Positions 8,056 to 12,430 of a stretch of 12,430 nt of DNA are shown piece after piece. Position numbers and translations under genes: made by a program. A model generated the notes under the pieces. That model was not told where the DNA came from. It was given only the letters and a program-made list of their open reading frames with translations, and made no database searches. Within the stretch, counting starts at the first letter, position 1; each line of letters starts with the position of its first letter. The stretch is from positions 1 to 12,430 of the forward strand of contig JAJFMR010000048.1 in NCBI GenBank assembly GCA_020696915.1. The letters run 5' to 3'. The stretch is from Rhizobiaceae bacterium. GTDB lineage: Bacteria > Pseudomonadota > Alphaproteobacteria > Rhizobiales > Rhizobiaceae.

Positions 8056-8952
8056 ATGTCCATACTCGTCGACAGGAACACAAGAATTCTGGTGCAGGGG
8101 CTGACCGGGGAGGCCGGTTCATTCCATACCGAGCAGGCGCTTGCCTATCACGGCACGAAGATGGTCGGCGGCGTCCACCCCAAGAAGGGTGGAACGACAT
8201 GGGACGGCAGCGTCGGCCTGCCGATCTTTGCCAGCGTGGCGGAGGGCAAGGCCAGGACCGGCGCCAATGCTTCGGTCGTCTATGTGCCGCCAGCCGGCGC
8301 CGCCGCCGCCATAATCGAAGCCATCGACGCGGAGGTCCCGCTCGTCGTGTGCATCACGGAGGGTATTCCGGTGATGGACATGGTGAAGGTCAAGGCAAGC
8401 CTCGACGGCTCCGCTTCCCGCCTCGTCGGTCCGAACTGCCCGGGTGTCGTGACCCCAGGCGAATGCAAGATCGGCATCATGCCAGGCAACATTTTCCGCA
8501 AGGGATCGGTGGGCGTTGTGTCGCGGTCGGGAACCCTTACCTATGAGGCGGTGTTCCAGACGACGAATGAAGGACTCGGCCAATCCACCGCGGTCGGCAT
8601 CGGCGGCGATCCGGTCAAGGGGACCGAGTTCATCGACATACTGGAAATGCTCCTGGCCGATGACGAGACCGAATCCATCATCATGATCGGCGAGATCGGC
8701 GGGTCGGCGGAAGAGGACGCGGCACAGTTTCTGATCGACGAGGCGAGGCGCGGCCGCCGCAAGCCCATGGCCGGGTTCATCGCCGGCCGGACGGCACCTC
8801 CCGGTCGCACGATGGGCCATGCCGGCGCGGTGATCTCCGGCGGCAAGGGTGGCGCGGAAGACAAGATCGCCGCCATGGAGCGAGCCGGTATTCGCGTGTC
8901 GCCGTCTCCCGCCCGGCTCGGGAAGACGGTGGTGGAAGCCATCAGGGGCTGA
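8056..8952 (+). CDS. sucD: Succinyl-CoA synthetase alpha subunit
   Basis: This is the CoA-binding, phosphohistidine-carrying subunit that pairs with SucC. The 298-residue protein starts MSILVDRNTRILVQGLTGEAG, the usual Rossmann-type CoA domain, with GGVHPKKGG at 38-46. It then shows LVGPNCPGVVTPGECKIGIMPG (123-144), SRSGTLTYEA (157-166) and GIGGDPVKGTEFID (181-194). The active-site histidine is H255 in TMGHAGAVISGGKGGAEDK; it is phosphorylated during catalysis. ATG 8056 is preceded by AGGA with an 8-nt gap. A longer open frame from 7792 overlaps sucC and is not real. Its length is typical and nothing is missing. Confidence 0.97.
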   Translation: MSILVDRNTRILVQGLTGEAGSFHTEQALAYHGTKMVGGVHPKKGGTTWDGSVGLPIFASVAEGKARTGANASVVYVPPAGAAAAIIEAIDAEVPLVVCITEGIPVMDMVKVKASLDGSASRLVGPNCPGVVTPGECKIGIMPGNIFRKGSVGVVSRSGTLTYEAVFQTTNEGLGQSTAVGIGGDPVKGTEFIDILEMLLADDETESIIMIGEIGGSAEEDAAQFLIDEARRGRRKPMAGFIAGRTAPPGRTMGHAGAVISGGKGGAEDKIAAMERAGIRVSPSPARLGKTVVEAIRG

Positions 8953-8972
8953 CGGCGGACGCCGCGCTGAAC

Positions 8973-9001
8973 AGGAGACGGAGCATCAGCTCCGGGCATC
9001 G
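8973..9001 (+). promoter_or_regulatory. sucA ribosome site separated from its start by a small hairpin
   Basis: The best Shine-Dalgarno sequence, AGGAGA (8973-8978), is 23 nt from the sucA ATG, too far for normal use. Between them lies an exact hairpin, GGAGC-atca-GCTCC (8980-8993). If it folds, the effective distance falls to about 9 nt, so the stem-loop could bridge the ribosome site to the start. The sequence is observed; the function is inferred. Confidence 0.4.
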
Positions 9002-11989
9002 ATGCAACGACAAGACCAGGCCAACGACCAGTTCGCGCTCACCTCGTTTCTCTATGGCGGCAACGCCGACTACATCGAGGCGCTCTACGCAGGTTGGCAG
9101 GACGACCCGAATTCGGTGACTGCCGAATGGCAGGATTTCTTCGCCGCACTCAAGGACGATGCAGGCGACGTCAGGAAGAACGCGGCGGGTGCTTCCTGGT
9201 CCAGGCCCGGGTGGCCGCTGCAGTCAAACGGAGAAATCGTGTCGGCCCTCGACGGCAACTGGGGTCTTGTCGAGAAGGTCATCGAGAAGAAGCTCCGGGA
9301 CAAGGGTACGGGGAACGGGGCAGAACCGGGTGGCGCCGACGTCCTGCAGGCCACCCGGGATTCCGTCCGCGCGATCATGATGATACGCGCCTTCCGCATG
9401 CGCGGACACCTGCACGCCGACCTCGATCCGCTCGGCATCGCCAAGCCGCTCGAGGACTACAACGAGTTGTCGCCGCAAGCCTACGGTTTCACCGAGGCCG
9501 ACTACGACCGCCCGATCTTCATCGATCACGTGCTGGGGCTGGAATACGCCACCATCCGTCAGATGCTCGACATCCTGACCAGGACCTACTGCTCGACGCT
9601 CGGCGTCGAGTTCATGCACATCTCGGATCCCGAGGAGAAGGCCTGGATACAGGCGCGCATCGAGGGCCCCGACAAGACGATCGCCTTCACCGCCGAGGGC
9701 AAGAAGGCGATCCTGCACAAGCTGATCGAGTCGGAAGGCTTCGAGCAATTCATCGACGTCAAGTACAAGGGCACCAAGCGTTTCGGGCTGGACGGCGCCG
9801 AGTCGCTCATTCCGGCGCTGGAGCAGATCATCAAGCGGGGCGGCGCGATCGGTCTCAAGGAGATCGTGCTGGGCATGGCGCATCGCGGCCGGCTCAACGT
9901 CCTGTCCCAGGTCATGGGAAAGCCGCACCGCGCCATTTTCCACGAATTCAAGGGAGGCTCCTTTGCACCCGACGACGTCGAAGGCTCCGGCGACGTCAAA
10001 TACCACCTTGGCGCCTCTTCCGACCGCGAGTTCGACGGCAACAAGGTTCACCTGTCGCTGACGGCCAATCCCTCGCACCTGGAGATCGTCGATCCCGTCG
10101 TTATGGGCAAGGCGCGCGCCAAACAGGACCAGCTGTTCGGCCGAACGCGCGGCGAACTGGTGCCGTTGGAGGAACGCGCCAAGGTAATGCCGCTCCTGCT
10201 GCACGGCGACGCCGCCTTCGCCGGCCAGGGGGTGATCGCCGAAATCCTCGGCCTGTCGGGGCTGCGCGGCCATCGTGTCGCCGGGACGCTTCACTTCATC
10301 ATCAACAACCAGATCGGCTTCACCACCAATCCGCGCTTTTCGCGTTCGTCGCCCTATCCGTCGGACGTGGCCAAGATGATCGAGGCGCCGATCTTCCACG
10401 TCAACGGCGACGATCCGGAAGCGGTGGTGCACGCCGCCAAGGTCGCCATCGAATTCCGCATGAAGTTCCAGAAGCCGGTCGTGGTCGACATGTTCTGCTA
10501 TCGCCGCTTCGGCCACAACGAGGGCGACGAGCCCGCCTTTACCCAGCCGATCATGTATCGGAAGATCCGCACTCACAAGACGACTGCGCAGATCTATGCG
10601 GAGAAGCTGATTGCCGAAGGCCATATTGACCAGGCCGAGTTCGACAAGATGAAGGCCGACTGGCGCGCGCGCCTGGAGACGGAATGGGAAGTCGGCCAGC
10701 AGTACCGGCCGAACAAGGCCGATTGGCTGGACGGCGCGTGGTCGGGCCTCCGGACGGCCGACAACCAGGACGAGCAGCGGCGCGGCAAGACGGCCGTTCC
10801 GGTCAAGACCCTGAAGGAAATCGGCAGGAAGCTGACGGAGGTTCCGAAGGACTTCGAGGTCCACAAGACGATCGCCCGTTTCCTCGACACGCGCCGCGGC
10901 ATGATCGAGTCGGGCGAAGGCATCGACTGGTCGACCGCCGAGGCGCTCGCCTTCGGCTCGATCCTGCTCGATGGGAATCCGGTCAGGTTGTCGGGACAGG
11001 ACTCCGAGCGCGGCACGTTCAGTCAGCGCCACTCCGTCCTTTATGACCAGCGTGACGAGACCCGTTACATTCCGCTCAACAATATCGGCGCCGCGCAAGC
11101 CGGCTTCGAGGTCATCAACTCGATGCTGTCGGAGGAGGCGGTTCTCGGCTTCGAATACGGCTATTCGCTTGCCGAGCCGTCGGCGCTGACCCTGTGGGAA
11201 GCGCAGTTCGGCGATTTTGCAAACGGCGCCCAGGTCGTGTTCGACCAGTTCATTTCGTCCGGCGAGCGCAAATGGCTGAGAATGTCAGGGCTCGTCTGCC
11301 TGTTGCCGCACGGCTATGAAGGGCAGGGGCCGGAGCACTCTTCGGCGAGGCTGGAGCGGTTCCTTCAGCTTTGCGCCGAGGACAACATGCAGGTAGTCTA
11401 TCCGACCACGCCGTCCAACTTTTTCCATGCGCTCAGACGGCAGCTCAAGCGCGACTTCCGCAAGCCGCTGATCCTGATGACGCCAAAGTCGCTGCTGCGC
11501 CACAAGCGGGCGGTTTCCACGCTTGCGGAACTGTCGGCCGAGAGCTCGTTCCACCGGCTTCTGTGGGACGATGCGCAGCAACTTCCCGATCAGACGGTCA
11601 AACTCACCAGGGACTCCAAGATTCGCCGCGTCGTGCTGTGCACGGGCAAGGTCTACTACGACCTCTACGAAGAACGGGAAAAGCGCGGCATCAACGACGT
11701 CTACCTGCTGCGCGTCGAGCAGCTCTATCCCTTTCCCGCCAAGGCGCTGATCAACGAGCTGTCGCGCTTCCGCGGCGCCGAAATGGTCTGGTGCCAGGAG
11801 GAGCCGAAGAACATGGGCGCCTGGGCATTCATCGACCCCTACCTGGAATGGGTGCTCGCCCACATAGACGCCAAGCACCAGCGGGTCCGGTATGCGGGGA
11901 GGCCGGCCGCGGCCTCCCCTGCCACCGGGCTCATGTCGAAGCACCTGGCGCAGCTTGCGGCACTGGTCGAGGATGCGCTCGGTGGATAG
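9002..11989 (+). CDS. sucA: 2-oxoglutarate dehydrogenase E1 component
   Basis: This is the thiamine-diphosphate E1 subunit that decarboxylates 2-oxoglutarate and passes the succinyl group to the lipoyl arm of SucB. At 995 residues it has the normal full length. The N-terminal helix region contains TSFLYGGNADYIEALY, a docking segment typical of OGDH E1. The core has RAFRMRGHLHADLDPLG, KRFGLDGAESLIPAL, LGMAHRGRLNVL and SLTANPSHLEIVDPVV. The TPP/Mg site is HGDAAFAGQG (from H401) and INNQIGFTT (from I434), followed by RRFGHNEGDEPAFTQP (from 501). The C-terminal half has GTFSQRHSVLYDQ, HGYEGQGPEHSSARLERFLQ and CQEEPKNMGAW. The ATG at 9002 gives MQRQDQANDQFALTSF, as in relatives; no other start lies in frame just upstream. 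It sits between sucD (49 bp) and sucB (32 bp). Confidence 0.97.
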   Translation: MQRQDQANDQFALTSFLYGGNADYIEALYAGWQDDPNSVTAEWQDFFAALKDDAGDVRKNAAGASWSRPGWPLQSNGEIVSALDGNWGLVEKVIEKKLRDKGTGNGAEPGGADVLQATRDSVRAIMMIRAFRMRGHLHADLDPLGIAKPLEDYNELSPQAYGFTEADYDRPIFIDHVLGLEYATIRQMLDILTRTYCSTLGVEFMHISDPEEKAWIQARIEGPDKTIAFTAEGKKAILHKLIESEGFEQFIDVKYKGTKRFGLDGAESLIPALEQIIKRGGAIGLKEIVLGMAHRGRLNVLSQVMGKPHRAIFHEFKGGSFAPDDVEGSGDVKYHLGASSDREFDGNKVHLSLTANPSHLEIVDPVVMGKARAKQDQLFGRTRGELVPLEERAKVMPLLLHGDAAFAGQGVIAEILGLSGLRGHRVAGTLHFIINNQIGFTTNPRFSRSSPYPSDVAKMIEAPIFHVNGDDPEAVVHAAKVAIEFRMKFQKPVVVDMFCYRRFGHNEGDEPAFTQPIMYRKIRTHKTTAQIYAEKLIAEGHIDQAEFDKMKADWRARLETEWEVGQQYRPNKADWLDGAWSGLRTADNQDEQRRGKTAVPVKTLKEIGRKLTEVPKDFEVHKTIARFLDTRRGMIESGEGIDWSTAEALAFGSILLDGNPVRLSGQDSERGTFSQRHSVLYDQRDETRYIPLNNIGAAQAGFEVINSMLSEEAVLGFEYGYSLAEPSALTLWEAQFGDFANGAQVVFDQFISSGERKWLRMSGLVCLLPHGYEGQGPEHSSARLERFLQLCAEDNMQVVYPTTPSNFFHALRRQLKRDFRKPLILMTPKSLLRHKRAVSTLAELSAESSFHRLLWDDAQQLPDQTVKLTRDSKIRRVVLCTGKVYYDLYEEREKRGINDVYLLRVEQLYPFPAKALINELSRFRGAEMVWCQEEPKNMGAWAFIDPYLEWVLAHIDAKHQRVRYAGRPAAASPATGLMSKHLAQLAALVEDALGG

Positions 11990-12021
11990 GGTCCTCGAAG
12001 ACGGAAACGGGCACGAACGAC

Positions 12022-12243
12022 ATGGCTACTGAAATCCGCGTCCCTACGCTCGGCGAATCGGTATCCGAGGCGACGGTCGGCAAGTGGTTCAAGAAGGTGG
12101 GCGACACCATCACTGCCGACGAACCGGTGGTCGAACTCGAGACCGACAAGGTCACCATCGAGGTGCCGGCGCCGGCCGCGGGCAGGCTAGCGGAGATCGC
12201 TGTCAAGGACGGCGAAACAGTCGGAGTCGGGGCGCTGCTCGGC
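12022..12243 (+). CDS. sucB: Dihydrolipoamide succinyltransferase (OGDH E2), N-terminal lipoyl domain only
   Basis: SucB is the E2 core of 2-oxoglutarate dehydrogenase. It carries succinyl on a swinging lipoyl-lysine and transfers it to CoA. The 74 codons before the breakpoint are a normal lipoyl domain: MATEIRVPTLGESVSEATVG, then ELETDKVTIEVPAPAAG with lipoyl lysine K43, and GETVGVGALLG at the end. The expected linker does not follow on this strand. The plus frame stays open to the window end but becomes Arg-rich and unlike SucB, because the downstream sequence is inverted (next entry). The start is fixed by the family N-terminus; the ribosome site is weak. The E3-binding and catalytic acyltransferase domains are absent from the window. 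As written, the reading frame is not a functional sucB. Confidence 0.9.
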
Positions 12244-12429
12244 CAGCAGCTTGGCAGCCGCCGGAGCCGGCGGCATCTCGCGTTCCTTCACCGAATCGCC
12301 GCCGCCGGCTACGGAAGCCGTCTTGCCCGCCGCCTCCTTCACCGAGTCGGCGCCGGACGCGCCCGCTGCCTGTGCGACCGCCTGCGGTTTCGTCTGGGGT
12401 GCCGCAGCCTTCTTCGGAGCGGGCGAGAC
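12244..12429 (-). pseudogene. sucB: Inverted fragment of sucB: linker and start of E3-binding domain
   Basis: Read on the minus strand from 12429, this segment encodes an Ala/Pro/Lys-rich stretch starting VSPAPKKAAAPQ. It runs through two copies of DSVKE and ends MPPAPAAAKLLA. That is a typical E2 inter-domain linker followed by the first residues of the peripheral subunit (E3)-binding domain of rhizobial SucB. It is the part that should follow the lipoyl domain encoded on the plus strand just to the left, but it is in reverse orientation. The minus frame remains open past the junction and stops at a TAG at 12187-12189, inside the antisense of the lipoyl domain. No start codon or ribosome site belongs to it, so it is a displaced fragment, not a separate gene. 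Whether this is biological or an assembly artefact cannot be decided from the sequence. Confidence 0.85.
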
Positions 12430-12430
12430 A

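Noticed and set aside
8849..9001. Upstream extension of SucA overlapping sucD
   Set aside because: It overlaps the SucD C-terminus in another frame, and family N-termini match the start at 9002.
9224..11098. A 624-codon minus-strand open frame and a 511-codon alternative plus frame inside sucA
   Set aside because: They are shadows of sucA codon usage with no recognisable motifs; SucA motifs are continuous across the region.
12244..12430. Plus-strand continuation of sucB as a novel Arg-rich domain
   Set aside because: The minus strand of the same bases encodes a typical SucB linker and E3-binding start, so the Arg-rich reading is antisense sequence.

Overview
The window is high-GC chromosomal DNA from an alphaproteobacterium. 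It is most likely a member of the Hyphomicrobiales (Rhizobiales) close to Mesorhizobium, Phyllobacterium or Brucella. Three things point there: a lipoprotein closely resembling Brucella Omp19, an LDH-like malate dehydrogenase encoded directly upstream of sucC-sucD-sucA-sucB, and a dapF-mtaB-ftsY cluster. No tRNA, rRNA, CRISPR array, insertion sequence, phage gene or toxin-antitoxin pair was found. Nearly all coding sequence is recognisable housekeeping.

Layout. Positions 1-3192 hold a leftward cluster, transcribed dapF (diaminopimelate epimerase), then mtaB (tRNA methylthiotransferase), then ftsY (SRP receptor, cut by the window's left edge). dapF and mtaB overlap by one base, and mtaB and ftsY are 13 bp apart. 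Positions 3193-3680 are a divergent spacer with no convincing gene but a good promoter for the next gene. Rightward genes follow: omp19 (outer-membrane lipoprotein, protease-inhibitor fold) and zapE (AFG1-type ATPase). A 324-bp regulatory spacer (5481-5804) carries a MerR-type inverted repeat and a 5'-UTR hairpin. After it comes the TCA-cycle operon mdh-sucC-sucD-sucA-sucB.

How the genes work together. SucA and SucB are E1 and E2 of 2-oxoglutarate dehydrogenase; the E3 gene (lpd) would be expected further right. SucCD converts the resulting succinyl-CoA to succinate with substrate-level phosphorylation. Mdh closes the cycle by oxidising malate to oxaloacetate. The short gaps (17, 71, 49 and 32 bp) and the single obvious upstream control region suggest one polycistronic unit.

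The main anomaly is at the right edge. sucB reads normally for 74 codons (the lipoyl domain), then the sequence flips. From 12244 to the end, the minus strand, not the plus strand, encodes the next part of SucB: the Ala/Pro linker and the start of the E3-binding domain. This is either a fold-back assembly or amplification chimera at a contig end, or a genuine short inversion that breaks sucB. I consider the artefact more likely. I see no convincing undescribed multi-gene system here.
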